Numbered from the stretch's first letter, positions 8,395 to 17,219 are shown. The stretch: DNA of 64,000 bases from QFOX01 sp044237845 (GCA_044237845.1 JBIIEL010000001.1:1-64000), one strand, 5' to 3'. Notes: generated by a model from the letters alone, not told the origin. A program made the numbers and translations.

Positions 8395-9513
8395 ATGGAA
8401 ATTTCACCACCCCCTGCCGCGACGTTTCGTCGTACGTCCAAAAGCTGGCAGTCGCGTTGGTTTAACTTCGTGCTCTGGGCGGCCATTCTCACCCTGTTCA
8501 CCATCTTCCTGCGTGCGGTGGAGCCGATTTTGCTGCCCTTCGTGGTCGGCATTCTGGTGGCCTATCTCATGAATCCCATCGTCACCCGCTTGGAAGGACG
8601 CCGCCTTGGCCGCAGTGCGGCCACGGCCATGGTGCTCGTCAGTTTCATCGCCATTTTGGCCGCGTTGGTCACCTGGCTGTTGCCGATTGTGTACAAACAA
8701 ATCTCTGCACTCGCCACCCGCGCGCCAGAGCAAATCCGTGCACTAGAACTCGCGCTGCACGACAAAGCCTCACCGTTTTTGCAGAACCTCAACAGCCTCA
8801 CCGGCGGCACTGATCCGGCTGCCATTCCGAGCGATACCGGCGTGCTGGTCGAGCGCCTGCTGCAAAGTTCGTCGCAACTGGCAGGGCAGCTTTTCTCTTC
8901 TGGTGCGGCCTTCATCAACGTCATGGCGCTGCTGCTGATTACGCCGATCGTGTGCTTCTACCTCATCCGCGACTGGCCGAGCATGATGCGCCGGGTGGAT
9001 GAACTACTGCCACGCGCCTTCGCCCCCACCATTCGCGAGCAGCTTTACCTCATCAACCGCACGCTCGCCTCCTATCTGCGCGGGCAGCTGCTCGTCATGC
9101 TCATCATGTCAGTGTTCTACGTGATCGGGCTGTGGATCACCGGGCTGAACTTTGCGCTCGCGCTGGGTTTGCTCGCCGGTTTTGTCATCATCGTGCCGTA
9201 TGTTGGTTCGGTGATCTCGGTGGGGCTTGGCCTGTTCACGGCCTATGCGCAGTTTGGCGTCACGGGTGATTTCTGGATGGTGCTTGTGGTTTACGGCATC
9301 GGGCAGGTGATCGAATCGCAGATTCTCACGCCCAAAATCATTGGCGACCGCGTGGGGCTCCACCCGTTATGGATGTTGTTTGGCATGCTCGCTGGCGCGG
9401 CCATTCTGGGTTTTGTGGGCGTACTGCTCGCCGTGCCGCTCACCGCCGTCATCGGCGTGCTCGCACGTTTTGCAGTTCACCGCTACCTCGAATCCGGGCT
9501 CTATCAGGGCTAG
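8395..9513 (+). CDS. perM: AI-2E family transporter, PerM type
   Basis: The 372-aa integral membrane protein has the family pattern: paired N-terminal helices (VLWAAILTLFTIFLRAVEPILLPFVVGILVAYLMNP), a third helix (ALVTWLLPIVY), a soluble central region, and a C-terminal helical bundle with the signature FALALGLLAGFVIIVPYVGS and IGDRVGLHPLWMLFGMLAGA. The family exports small solutes; substrates differ and cannot be read from sequence. It follows the DUF2066 gene directly and precedes hdaA, the same order as in many proteobacteria. Confidence 0.88.
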   Translation: MEISPPPAATFRRTSKSWQSRWFNFVLWAAILTLFTIFLRAVEPILLPFVVGILVAYLMNPIVTRLEGRRLGRSAATAMVLVSFIAILAALVTWLLPIVYKQISALATRAPEQIRALELALHDKASPFLQNLNSLTGGTDPAAIPSDTGVLVERLLQSSSQLAGQLFSSGAAFINVMALLLITPIVCFYLIRDWPSMMRRVDELLPRAFAPTIREQLYLINRTLASYLRGQLLVMLIMSVFYVIGLWITGLNFALALGLLAGFVIIVPYVGSVISVGLGLFTAYAQFGVTGDFWMVLVVYGIGQVIESQILTPKIIGDRVGLHPLWMLFGMLAGAAILGFVGVLLAVPLTAVIGVLARFAVHRYLESGLYQG

Positions 9514-9525
9514 GTGCAGCGCCTA

Positions 9526-10332
9526 TTATTTGCTCTTGCCCTTGCCGCCGCTTTGCTGGGTGCCTACTGCCTGAAGTGTTACGTCATGGCTGGTGACATC
9601 GTCCGCGAAACGTAGTGAGGGATCGACTTTGCTCAGCGTCACCGCCTTGCTGCCAATGGTAATAGCGTCTTTTTTATCGTCGTCGTTTTGCTGCACTTTC
9701 ATTTTCCCGCCCAGCTTCTGTGCCGCCGCGATAAAGGCCGGATCCGCAATCAGCGTATCGAGTTCCGCGCTGCTTAATTTTTTATCAGCGCCCGCCGCAC
9801 TCTTAATCATGCTCTCGACACTACCGCTTGCTACTGGCGCAGCTTTACCCGGCGCTTCCTTTTTCACCGCCGCAGATTTTTCAGGTAGCCCCATGTCTTT
9901 GGCAAGGGTAACGAGCTCCTCCACATCGACATCGGTTTTGATTCTTTCTTTTTTGGCATCAAAGGAGGCATCCTGCACTTGATCCGCCACTTTCCCGACC
10001 GTATTCCCGACCGTGTTTTTGAGCATGTTTCCCAAGCCGGTTTTTTTGGCGGTGTTTTTAGCCAGACGCTCTGCTTTCTCAGACTTATTATGTGCATCCA
10101 CGGCTTCTGCCAACTCGCCCTTAACCTCCGCGTTGATCACAGTGCGAATGGTCGACCATCCCATCTCGCCTTCTTTTTCCGCCTCTTTGATGAGCGCCTT
10201 ATAGACACGGTCTTCCACGTCCGACATTTCCTCGTGTTTTGCTTTTTTATCGGGGTTCTTGTCGTTTTTATTCTCAAACTTGGCCTTCACGGCATCGAGG
10301 AATTCTTGCTCTTTTGGGGTCGGGGTGGGCAT
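9526..10332 (-). CDS. Charged, Lys/Ala-rich orphan protein with a CtrA promoter
   Basis: The 268-aa protein is not recognised. It is very hydrophilic, with a Lys/Glu/Asp-rich N-terminal third (residues ~5-110), a middle stretch (KKTGLGNMLKNTVGNTVGKVADQVQDASFDAKKER) that may be amphipathic helix, and an Ala/Lys-rich C-terminal part ending GGKGKSK. No signal peptide or membrane segment is seen. ATG 10332 is chosen over an upstream in-frame start at 10386 because GGAG lies 7 nt before it. The promoter at 10377-10408 is a perfect CtrA box 11 nt from TAGAGT, so expression is probably cell-cycle regulated. It sits convergent with perM. Confidence 0.75.
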   Translation of the reverse strand: MPTPTPKEQEFLDAVKAKFENKNDKNPDKKAKHEEMSDVEDRVYKALIKEAEKEGEMGWSTIRTVINAEVKGELAEAVDAHNKSEKAERLAKNTAKKTGLGNMLKNTVGNTVGKVADQVQDASFDAKKERIKTDVDVEELVTLAKDMGLPEKSAAVKKEAPGKAAPVASGSVESMIKSAAGADKKLSSAELDTLIADPAFIAAAQKLGGKMKVQQNDDDKKDAITIGSKAVTLSKVDPSLRFADDVTSHDVTLQAVGTQQSGGKGKSK

Positions 10333-10376
10333 ATATTTTCTCCATTGGTGTGTCGCTAAAACTGGTATACTGATAA

Positions 10377-10408
10377 ACTCTAGCATTAATTCGTTAACTT
10401 TGTATTAA
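10377..10408 (-). promoter_or_regulatory. CtrA box with -10, for the 9526-10332 gene
   Basis: TTAA-N7-TTAA at 10394-10408, then on the minus strand exactly 11 nt to TAGAGT (10382-10377). A further TTAA half-site lies at 10386-10389. It is also only 50 nt upstream of hdaA on the plus strand and could affect it. Confidence 0.7.
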
Positions 10409-10457
10409 TTTTTAGCGAGTTTTGCATTTTTCTTCACCATTCACTACCCACCTGCCT

Positions 10458-11132
10458 ATGCAACTGATTATGCCCTTCGCCCCCACGCCCAGCTACCACG
10501 CCGCGGATTTTATCCCCGGCGCGGCAAATGCGGCTGCGCGCGAGGGGCTTTTGCGCTGGCCGGACTGGCCCTACTCGCTGATGCTGCTCTATGGCCCCCC
10601 TGGGTCGGGCAAAACCCATCTTGCGCATCTGTTCGCCCAGCATGCGGGCGCGCAGTTCATTGCGCCCGTGCGCCTCGGCACCGCCCCGGCCGACCAGATT
10701 CTCGCCGGTGGCCATGTCTGGGTGCTGGATGGGCTGGATGACGTGGCCGACGAAGCCGCCCTCGCACAACTCATCAACCATGCCCGCGCACGGGGCGATT
10801 ATCTGCTCATCACCGCCCGCGAATCGGCCGACAGCCGCAGCTTCGCACTGCCGGATTTAGCCTCGCGCATGCGGGCGCTGCCCGCTATCGGTATCGACGC
10901 GCCAGACGACGCACTTCTCACCGGTGTGCTCGCCAAATCCTTCGCCGACATGCAACTCCGCATCGCGCCGGATGTGTTGTCTTACGCCGTCAGCCAGCTC
11001 GAGCGCAGCTATGCCGCCGCCCAGCAATTTGTCAAAACGATGGACCATCTCTCCCTCACCCGCGGCCGCGCCATCACTATTCCGCTGGTGCGCGAGGCCT
11101 TACGCAACGGAGAAGCGTTTTCCTCACTATGA
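10458..11132 (+). CDS. hdaA: DnaA-related regulatory ATPase HdaA
   Basis: The 224-aa protein has the DnaA domain III fold without the N- and C-terminal DnaA domains. Walker A is GPPGSGKTHLAHLF; a degenerate Walker B is VWVLDGLDDVAD; sensor I lies near LLITARESADS, followed by LASRMRALPAIGIDAP. Hda binds the beta clamp through an N-terminal pentapeptide (here near MQLIMPF) and stimulates ATP hydrolysis by DnaA, limiting re-initiation. I chose ATG 10458 because it starts the family N-terminus; TTG 10422 would be the longer alternative. It follows the PerM gene, as is usual. Confidence 0.85.
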   Translation: MQLIMPFAPTPSYHAADFIPGAANAAAREGLLRWPDWPYSLMLLYGPPGSGKTHLAHLFAQHAGAQFIAPVRLGTAPADQILAGGHVWVLDGLDDVADEAALAQLINHARARGDYLLITARESADSRSFALPDLASRMRALPAIGIDAPDDALLTGVLAKSFADMQLRIAPDVLSYAVSQLERSYAAAQQFVKTMDHLSLTRGRAITIPLVREALRNGEAFSSL

Positions 11133-11201
11133 AATACTTGTCTACAATCATTTCCTTTCATAGAATTGTCTTATGACACAAAAAAAACACCTTCCATTAT
11201 C

Positions 11202-12188
11202 ATGCAGAGCAGCGACAGCGATATCCGCGCGCGGCTTGCGGGCGTGCGGGTGTTGATTGCCGACCGCGACCACCGTACCGCCAATCTCGTGCTGCGGATT
11301 TTGTTCTCTTTTGGCATGCGCCATATTGACCTCACCACCAACGGCGAAGACGCGCTCGAGCTACTGCGCACCAAACCGTTCGACTTTATCATCACCGAAT
11401 GGAATATGCATCCGTTCGACGGTATTGCGCTGGTGAAAGCGATCCGCGGTGCGCGTGACGACAAGCGTATCCGTCGCGACATCCCCATCATCATGCTCAC
11501 GGCACAGTCGGAACTTGAGAATGTACAGGAAGCGCGCGATGCGGGGATTAGCGAGTTTGTTGCCAAACCCTTCTCGGCGGCGACTATTTCCAGTCGCATC
11601 GTGCAGATTATCGACAATCCGCGCTCCTTTGTCGAAAGCCCAAGCTATGCAGGCCCCTGCCGTCGCCGTCGCGGTGCGCCCCCGCCCGGTATGAAGGACC
11701 GGCGCGGCAGTGGCAGCGCCAAAACAGTGCTGCCACCAAATTATTCGTTGCGCACCCAGCTGAGCGGCACATCCGCCAAAGAGATTTTGAACGAATCTAT
11801 CATAGAAACCGCACAAAAAGAACTGCTGGAATCGCGTGGGGAATATATTGGCTGGGCACATACAGAGGTGGTCAATCTCAAGACTGCCTTCGCTGCGCTA
11901 AATGCCGCCCCGCAAAGCACGGACGCCCAGCGCGCCTTAATAAGCGCGGCCTATGCTATCCAATCACAGGCAGGTATTTTTGGCTATGAACTGGGCACTG
12001 AGGTTGCCAAGTTGCTGGTGAATTACGTATCGAACCATCTTCCGCCGCGCGAAAATCACCTGCGTGTGATTGGAAAATATATCGAGGCGGCAAGCGTTAC
12101 CTTCAACCAGAATGTTGAGCAATATGGCCAATCGATCGCCCGCGACCTTATTGCATCACTCAGCCGGCTAGTGGAAAAGTTCGATTAA
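11202..12188 (+). CDS. Receiver/HPt-like protein without phosphorylation sites, paralogue 1
   Basis: Residues ~12-140 are a CheY-like receiver with LIADRD, IIMLTA (Thr100) and FVAKPF (Lys122), but the phospho-acceptor Asp is Glu66 (IITEWNM). An Arg/Pro linker (PCRRRRGAPPPG) leads to a helical C-terminal domain of HPt type in which the His position is Tyr251 (AAYAIQSQAGIFGYELGT instead of the usual aHtLKGsa..fG). So both ends look unable to take phosphate; Glu may mimic the active state. The start is uncertain: ATG 11202 has no ribosome site, TTG 11166 is in frame, and ATG 11173 would be in frame if the A-run at 11180-11187 were one base longer. A close paralogue follows at 12289. Confidence 0.8.
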   Translation: MQSSDSDIRARLAGVRVLIADRDHRTANLVLRILFSFGMRHIDLTTNGEDALELLRTKPFDFIITEWNMHPFDGIALVKAIRGARDDKRIRRDIPIIMLTAQSELENVQEARDAGISEFVAKPFSAATISSRIVQIIDNPRSFVESPSYAGPCRRRRGAPPPGMKDRRGSGSAKTVLPPNYSLRTQLSGTSAKEILNESIIETAQKELLESRGEYIGWAHTEVVNLKTAFAALNAAPQSTDAQRALISAAYAIQSQAGIFGYELGTEVAKLLVNYVSNHLPPRENHLRVIGKYIEAASVTFNQNVEQYGQSIARDLIASLSRLVEKFD

Positions 12189-12207
12189 ACACGTCTTTTT
12201 GCATGTT

Positions 12208-12222
12208 TTAATCATAAATTAA
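12208..12222 (+). promoter_or_regulatory. CtrA box before receiver paralogue 2
   Basis: A perfect TTAA-N7-TTAA (TTAA, TCATAAA, TTAA) in the 100-nt gap between the two receiver paralogues. A candidate -10, TATGGT, lies at 12247-12252, a wider spacing than at the other CtrA promoters in this window. Confidence 0.6.
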
Positions 12223-12288
12223 TTTGCCGAGACGATTTTCACCCTGTATGGTAGATTTAACCAAAGATAATATTTGTTAATAGATTTT

Positions 12289-13314
12289 ATGATGCCTCTG
12301 TCCACACCGCCAAAAAACGACCAGCGCTATAAGTTTGCAAAACTGCAGCTTTTGGTGGCGGATAGCGATGTGCGCTCTGCACAGCTTATCAAAACCCTCC
12401 TGATGTCGTTTGGCATCCGTAAAATCGATCTGGTCTATAGCGCGCAGGAAGCCCTGCACGCGCTGCGCACGCGCCGGGTAGATCTGCTCGTGACCGAACA
12501 AGTGCTCGAGCCCGTTACTGGCCTCGACCTCGTGAAAACCATTCGCGCCGCAAAAAACGACAAGCTGCTGCATTTTGACATGCCCATCATCATGCTCACC
12601 GCACATTCTGATGCACAGCAGGTGCTCGCGGCACGCGACGCAGGTATTACCGAGTTTGTTGCCAAGCCCTTCTCGGCGCGCAGTTTCTCCACGCGCCTGA
12701 TCGAAATTATCGATAGCCCCCGTGCGTTTGTTGAAGCGCCAAACTATAAAGGCCCCAGCCGCCGCCGCCGCGCCGCACCACCTCCGGGGGTTGAAGACCG
12801 CCGTGGCCGACCAGACCAGCGTACGCGCCCAGATGGTGGACCAAAGGTCAATATTCTGCGCGCCAACCGCTCGCTGCATGAAATGCTCGGTAGCGTCGAT
12901 GCAGCTGATATCCTCATCGAAGAAGTTATTAGCGAAGCGCAAATCGAGCTTATGAAGGCCGAGGGTGATTTTGTAATTTGGGTAAAAGACGACATCGCCA
13001 AGCTCGAGGCCGCCTATAGTGCGCTGGCCACTAATCCTACAAATAACGCGGCGCGTGAAAATCTGCTCGACGCGGCCTATACCATCAAATCACAAGCGGG
13101 CATTTTTGGCTATGATCTTGGCACCCATGTGGCAGACATGCTCATCACCTATTTGGGTGCACATATCCTGTTTAGCCCGGAGCATCTCGTCGTTACCCGT
13201 AAACATATCGACACGATGAGTGTTATTTTCACTCAAAAAGTGAAAGATGCAAAAGGTGACATCGGTCAGTCGCTGGTCGACTCCCTCAGCAAGCTGGTGG
13301 TTAAGTTCTCCTAA
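12289..13314 (+). CDS. Receiver/HPt-like protein without phosphorylation sites, paralogue 2
   Basis: The 341-aa protein has the same architecture as its neighbour at 11202. The receiver domain (residues ~18-145) keeps LLVADSD, IIMLTA and FVAKPF, but the acceptor is Glu70 (LLVTEQVLEP). The linker is SRRRRAAPPPGVEDRRGRP. The HPt-like domain has AAYTIKSQAGIFGYDLGT with Tyr264 at the His position. The two proteins are clearly a tandem duplication that has diverged mainly in the receiver face around the acceptor and in the linker. ATG 12289 or 12292 is used; no ribosome site is obvious. The upstream CtrA box makes a cell-cycle or motility role plausible, but the function is unknown. Confidence 0.8.
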   Translation: MMPLSTPPKNDQRYKFAKLQLLVADSDVRSAQLIKTLLMSFGIRKIDLVYSAQEALHALRTRRVDLLVTEQVLEPVTGLDLVKTIRAAKNDKLLHFDMPIIMLTAHSDAQQVLAARDAGITEFVAKPFSARSFSTRLIEIIDSPRAFVEAPNYKGPSRRRRAAPPPGVEDRRGRPDQRTRPDGGPKVNILRANRSLHEMLGSVDAADILIEEVISEAQIELMKAEGDFVIWVKDDIAKLEAAYSALATNPTNNAARENLLDAAYTIKSQAGIFGYDLGTHVADMLITYLGAHILFSPEHLVVTRKHIDTMSVIFTQKVKDAKGDIGQSLVDSLSKLVVKFS

Positions 13315-13375
13315 TATGCTGTAATTATGCGGCGTTTTCGTCTTTTATGAGAACGTTGGCAATTGTCACACAATC

Positions 13376-13407
13376 TTAATATTTCGTTAAAATAGTCCTG
13401 CTATAGT
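13376..13407 (+). promoter_or_regulatory. CtrA box with -10, for the 13440 gene
   Basis: TTAA-N7-TTAA at 13376-13390, 11 nt, then TATAGT at 13402-13407. A half PHO-like 7-mer TTGTCAC lies just upstream at 13363-13369. The ATG at 13440 has GGAG about 7 nt ahead. Confidence 0.7.
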
Positions 13408-13439
13408 GAAGGCGTATCATTCCATCACCGGAGCACGCC

Positions 13440-15002
13440 ATGACCACCGCCGCAGAACAACTCAAAACGCTATACGAGGGTGACCTAGAATATATGCTCC
13501 CCAAACTGGAGGGGCTCGGATCAACGCTAAAGGCATGGGAATTTGCGGAAAGTGTTTACACAAAAAAAGCGGATAGCAAAAAAGAAGAGGTGTTATACCA
13601 AAAACTTCATGCTGCAGCGGTGAATGCCTATATACTCGCTTCCACCTTAGGCCACGGCCTGAATCCGGCCTCTTTTAACTTCACTGCAAATAACATCGAA
13701 GGCTTTCAAAATATCCCCCTTAAGCAGCGGATAGAGCTGCTGATGAGCAAAACACCTTCGGAAATCATTACCGATCTCGAGAATGCTTGGACAGCGGTCG
13801 CTGGAAAATCCACGGATGCTGATTATGTCGAACTGCGATGCCGCGCCCTTAAAGAAAAACTCGACGACGCAACGCTCACTCCCCTGCTTCACACACTGAT
13901 TAGTGAAGCCAGAGCGGCAGCCGTTCAGACCTTCTTCACCGATACCAAGCTGGAAATCCAAAACCCCACTCAGCGCCCGTGGGAGGTTGCAAAAATGATC
14001 GCCTACCAATCCGGCGACGACAGTCCGGAGGCAGACCTCCTTATCCGCACGGCTGGCCGCGTGAAAGCGCTCTATGAACTGCTTGATTTCTCGCGCGCCG
14101 GATATAACCCCGCGCAGGAGGAGGCGTATCTCGATTCACAACTCACGGCGGCTCCTAACGTCTCCGTGCGCGAGGCGCTGGAAGATGCAACGGTAGCGAC
14201 CAAGGGAGAATACCGTTACCAACGCTACACACGCGGGCATCACAAGCCGAATGAAGATGCCAACCCCAAAACAAATAACATCCCTGAAATCATCGGCTAT
14301 CTTAAAGGCAAAAAACCCTCCGAGATTGTGACGGAGTTCGCAGAAGCGCTTAACATCTACAAGAACGAATACCCGCTTGTATTTATTGACAAAGCGCGTA
14401 AGAACCAAAGCCAATGTTCCGTCGATTTTACTCACACCTTGCCCGCAGTTGTCGCCGCCCTCAAAGACACTCTGGGCAACGATGAGCTGGTCGCGCCGCT
14501 GCTCGAAAACATCATCGCCGAGGATCGCGCACAGCGCCCCGAATTCAAAATTAACGCCGATACCGCAAACCGCATGATGATGTCGCAGCCCCATGGCCTC
14601 GGGCTAGAAAAAGCAACCTATGATGAATGCGACGCGGCATTGCAGATTATCCGCGAAAGCGCCTACCCAAAAGCAAGAAAGCTTTGTATTAATAAGAATT
14701 ATCCAGAGAAAATAACTTTCTACACCACTGATTTTTCTCCCGAACACAGCAGCCAAGTGGATGCCGAATATATGCTTATAGCGCTCGGTGAGCATGTATC
14801 CGATGAGAATTTACGGGCACTTTTGGTGGATTATTCTGAGTGGGAAGGAACCACCGCCGAGCTTGCACGCGCAATCAATGGTCTGGCAAAGGAGATTGAC
14901 CGCAAAAACGGCATCCAATCACATGAAGAAGGCTCGCTCCTCGGTGCCATTTCCAAAATACAGCCGCCACTAAAAACAACCCGCGCTTCGATGACGATGT
15001 AG
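13440..15002 (+). CDS. Orphan protein with an internal duplication, 520 aa
   Basis: I do not recognise the family. It appears soluble and helical with no signal peptide. It carries two related segments: residues ~91-190 (IPLKQRIELLMSKTPSEIITDLENAW ... LTPLLHTLISEARA) and ~280-380 (IPEIIGYLKGKKPSEIVTEFAEAL ... LVAPLLENIIAEDRA), matching in order and spacing, so the gene probably grew by internal duplication. The ribosome site GGAG and a CtrA promoter (13376-13407) support a real gene. It is a single-gene unit with 193 nt of featureless sequence before the convergent thiG. Confidence 0.75.
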   Translation: MTTAAEQLKTLYEGDLEYMLPKLEGLGSTLKAWEFAESVYTKKADSKKEEVLYQKLHAAAVNAYILASTLGHGLNPASFNFTANNIEGFQNIPLKQRIELLMSKTPSEIITDLENAWTAVAGKSTDADYVELRCRALKEKLDDATLTPLLHTLISEARAAAVQTFFTDTKLEIQNPTQRPWEVAKMIAYQSGDDSPEADLLIRTAGRVKALYELLDFSRAGYNPAQEEAYLDSQLTAAPNVSVREALEDATVATKGEYRYQRYTRGHHKPNEDANPKTNNIPEIIGYLKGKKPSEIVTEFAEALNIYKNEYPLVFIDKARKNQSQCSVDFTHTLPAVVAALKDTLGNDELVAPLLENIIAEDRAQRPEFKINADTANRMMMSQPHGLGLEKATYDECDAALQIIRESAYPKARKLCINKNYPEKITFYTTDFSPEHSSQVDAEYMLIALGEHVSDENLRALLVDYSEWEGTTAELARAINGLAKEIDRKNGIQSHEEGSLLGAISKIQPPLKTTRASMTM

Positions 15003-15195
15003 TCCACGGACAGGGATCATCCACGGTTGTATCCATCCCACCCTACCCGTCACTCCGTCTTTAGGATCAGGCCCATCATTTTCCTGTATGCGCGGCACTG
15101 CAAGTGGCACAACTCGCTACCCCTCCCCACCGCCAATAATTTCCATAATATTGTTAGTTAAATAGACAATACATTGATTATGCTGTCATCAATAA

Positions 15196-15963
15196 TCAAA
15201 CAGCAACCAATCCCGTCTGGGGTGAGCTGGCGCTGGCGGTCGTGCGTTTTTCCATCCGCCCCGCCAAATAGGCCATACGGCCGGACTCAACCGCCAGTTT
15301 CATCGCCGCGGCCATCATCACTGGGTCGCGCGCTTCGGCAATGGCGGTATTCATCAGCACGCCGTCGCAGCCGAGTTCCATCGCAATCGCCGCGTCGCTC
15401 GCCGTGCCCACCCCGGCATCCACCAGCACGGGCACGCGCGCAGCCTCCACAATCATACGAATATTGAGCGGGTTCTGAATACCAAGGCCGGAGCCAATCG
15501 GCGCCGCGAGCGGCATAATCGCCGCCACGCCGAGCGCTTCGAGCTTGCGCGCGGTAATAGGGTCATCATTCGTGTAGACCATCACCGCGAACCCCTCTTT
15601 CACGAGGATTTCTGCTGCTTTCAGCGTCTCCTCAACATCTGGATACAGGCTCAGCTTGTCGCCGATCACCTCGAGCTTCACCATGTCCCAACCGCCCAGT
15701 TCGCGGGCGAGGCGCAGCGTGCGCACGGCTTCCTCCGCCGTGTAGCAGCCCGCCGAGTTCGGCAGATAAGTGTATTTCTCCGGCGGAATTGCGTCTTGTA
15801 AATTCTCGCCACTGGCCGCCGCCCGGCGGAGGGCAACGGTCACGATTTCTGCACCACTGGCCTCGATGGCAGACTTCGTCTGCCCCAGGTTCTTATACTT
15901 CCCTGTGCCCACCAGCAGGCGCGAGCTGAAGGTTTTTCCGGCGATGATGAGGGGGTCGTACAT
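15196..15963 (-). CDS. thiG: Thiazole synthase
   Basis: The 255-aa TIM-barrel enzyme makes the thiazole phosphate of thiamine from DXP, dehydroglycine and ThiS thiocarboxylate. Motifs: LIIAGKTFSSRLLVGTGKY at the start, the Schiff-base Lys in MVKLEVIGD, and the phosphate loop ARVPVLVDAGVGTASDAA. The length is normal. ATG overlaps the thiS stop (ATGA), so the pair is coupled. There is no TPP riboswitch ahead of thiS (only ~20-55 nt before the divergent aroQ). Confidence 0.96.
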   Translation of the reverse strand: MYDPLIIAGKTFSSRLLVGTGKYKNLGQTKSAIEASGAEIVTVALRRAAASGENLQDAIPPEKYTYLPNSAGCYTAEEAVRTLRLARELGGWDMVKLEVIGDKLSLYPDVEETLKAAEILVKEGFAVMVYTNDDPITARKLEALGVAAIMPLAAPIGSGLGIQNPLNIRMIVEAARVPVLVDAGVGTASDAAIAMELGCDGVLMNTAIAEARDPVMMAAAMKLAVESGRMAYLAGRMEKRTTASASSPQTGLVAV

Positions 15964-16187
15964 CAGCCGCCCCCGATAAAGCTGACAATCTCCACCGCGT
16001 CGCCCTCGCGCAGGGTCGTCGTGGCATATTCGCTGCGGGGGACAATGGTGCGGTTCAGCTCCACCGCCACTTTGCGCGCGTCGAGGGCAAGCTCCGCCAT
16101 CAAATCGCTCACGCTACAATTATCCGCAACGGGCTGCGCCCGTCCGTTGACGGTGATTTGCGTGGGGGTGGAAACTATGCTAGACAT
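15963..16187 (-). CDS. thiS: Sulfur carrier protein ThiS
   Basis: A 74-aa ubiquitin-like protein ending in VEIVSFIGGG; the terminal Gly-Gly is adenylated and thiocarboxylated to deliver sulfur to ThiG. It contains the usual ITVNGRAQPV start and a DARKVAVELNRTIVPRSEY strand-helix section. It is directly coupled to thiG. The divergent aroQ begins about 20-55 nt away. Confidence 0.93.
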   Translation of the reverse strand: MSSIVSTPTQITVNGRAQPVADNCSVSDLMAELALDARKVAVELNRTIVPRSEYATTTLREGDAVEIVSFIGGG

Positions 16188-16242
16188 AGCGGGAATGTAG
16201 AATATTGAGATGAAAACGCAACGGCTACCTCAAGGAATTCCT

Positions 16243-16680
16243 GTGACCCAAACCATTACCATCCTGAACGGCCCGAACCTCAACCTGCTTGGCACGCGCG
16301 AGCCGGAGATTTACGGCACCACCACCCTCGCCGATATTCAGGCGATGTGTGAATCCGCTGCACTAAAACAAGGGCTTAGCGTGGTGTTCAAACAGAGCAA
16401 TCACGAGGGCGAGCTGGTCGATTGGGTGCAGCAGGCCGGGCGCGAATCGGCGGGGATCATTATCAATGCGGGTGCCTACACCCACACTTCCGTCGCGCTG
16501 CATGACGCGCTCAAATCCCTCGCTATCCCCATCATTGAAGTACATCTCTCCAACCCCCATGCGCGCGAGGCGTTCCGCCATCATTCCTATGTCTCATCGC
16601 TGGCGAAGGCCGTCATTTGCGGCCTCGGCGCCCGCGGCTATGTCGTCGCGGTGGATGCGTTGGGGGAGTTGATAAAATGA
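16243..16680 (+). CDS. aroQ: Type II 3-dehydroquinate dehydratase
   Basis: The enzyme converts 3-dehydroquinate to 3-dehydroshikimate. It shows ILNGPNLNLLGTREPEIYG with the catalytic Tyr, SNHEGELVDWV, IIINAGAYTHTSVALHDAL and the catalytic His in EVHLSNPHAREAFRHHSY. I prefer GTG 16243, which has AAGGA 6 nt ahead and gives the family length (145 aa); ATG 16210 would add 11 residues and has no good ribosome site. Its stop overlaps the start of the next gene (ATGA). Confidence 0.95.
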   Translation: MTQTITILNGPNLNLLGTREPEIYGTTTLADIQAMCESAALKQGLSVVFKQSNHEGELVDWVQQAGRESAGIIINAGAYTHTSVALHDALKSLAIPIIEVHLSNPHAREAFRHHSYVSSLAKAVICGLGARGYVVAVDALGELIK

Positions 16681-17219
16681 ATTCTATAACGATCAAAAAA
16701 CGCATCAAACAAATCTACATCTTCTTAGTAGGCGTGTTTGTGCTGTCCATGTTTCTGCCATCGTTCTCAAACCCGACCGATCCCTATCGGTTTTTCCCCT
16801 ATAAATCCTATGCGTCGTATCGTCAGGATTATCCCTTTGCTCGCCTGTATTACGGCACACCGATATGTGAACAAGACGACTCTTATTTACAAGATAATCC
16901 ACCTTGGAGAGAGCCGATTGTTAATCAAGCTGGGTTAGACGCATGTCACGGCGGTTGGTTGAGAAAACCATCCCCTGGTTCATTTGCAGACATTGTGATA
17001 CATATTGCCAAAATCACGCCGCTTGCTCCTGTGGTACTCTTCTTTTTAGCGCTTGGCATTAATATTGGAATTATCGGTTCGCACGCCATTAGGCGCTTCT
17101 ATCGCTACCAACCAAGCACCATTTTTTTGCGTTATTTGGGTATATTTTGGCTGAACAACCTCATTATCGCAGCACTTGGTTTTATCTTCTATAGCATCGC
17201 ACAGACTGCAGGCGTGTAA
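16677..17219 (+). CDS. Small membrane protein coupled to aroQ
   Basis: This 180-aa protein is not recognised. Membrane segments are predicted near residues 12-30 (YIFLVGVFVLSMFLP), 105-135 (LAPVVLFFLALGINIGIIG) and 150-175 (LGIFWLNNLIIAALGFIFYSI). The loop after the first helix (~30-105) holds two Cys and several aromatic residues and is probably periplasmic. ATG 16677 overlaps the aroQ stop by ATGA, hence translation is coupled. Base composition is lower in GC than aroQ, which hints at acquisition. Its function is unknown. Confidence 0.7.
   Translation: MNSITIKKRIKQIYIFLVGVFVLSMFLPSFSNPTDPYRFFPYKSYASYRQDYPFARLYYGTPICEQDDSYLQDNPPWREPIVNQAGLDACHGGWLRKPSPGSFADIVIHIAKITPLAPVVLFFLALGINIGIIGSHAIRRFYRYQPSTIFLRYLGIFWLNNLIIAALGFIFYSIAQTAGV

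Noticed and set aside
16188..16242. TPP riboswitch before thiS
   Set aside because: The gap to divergent aroQ is too short and has no THI-box sequence.
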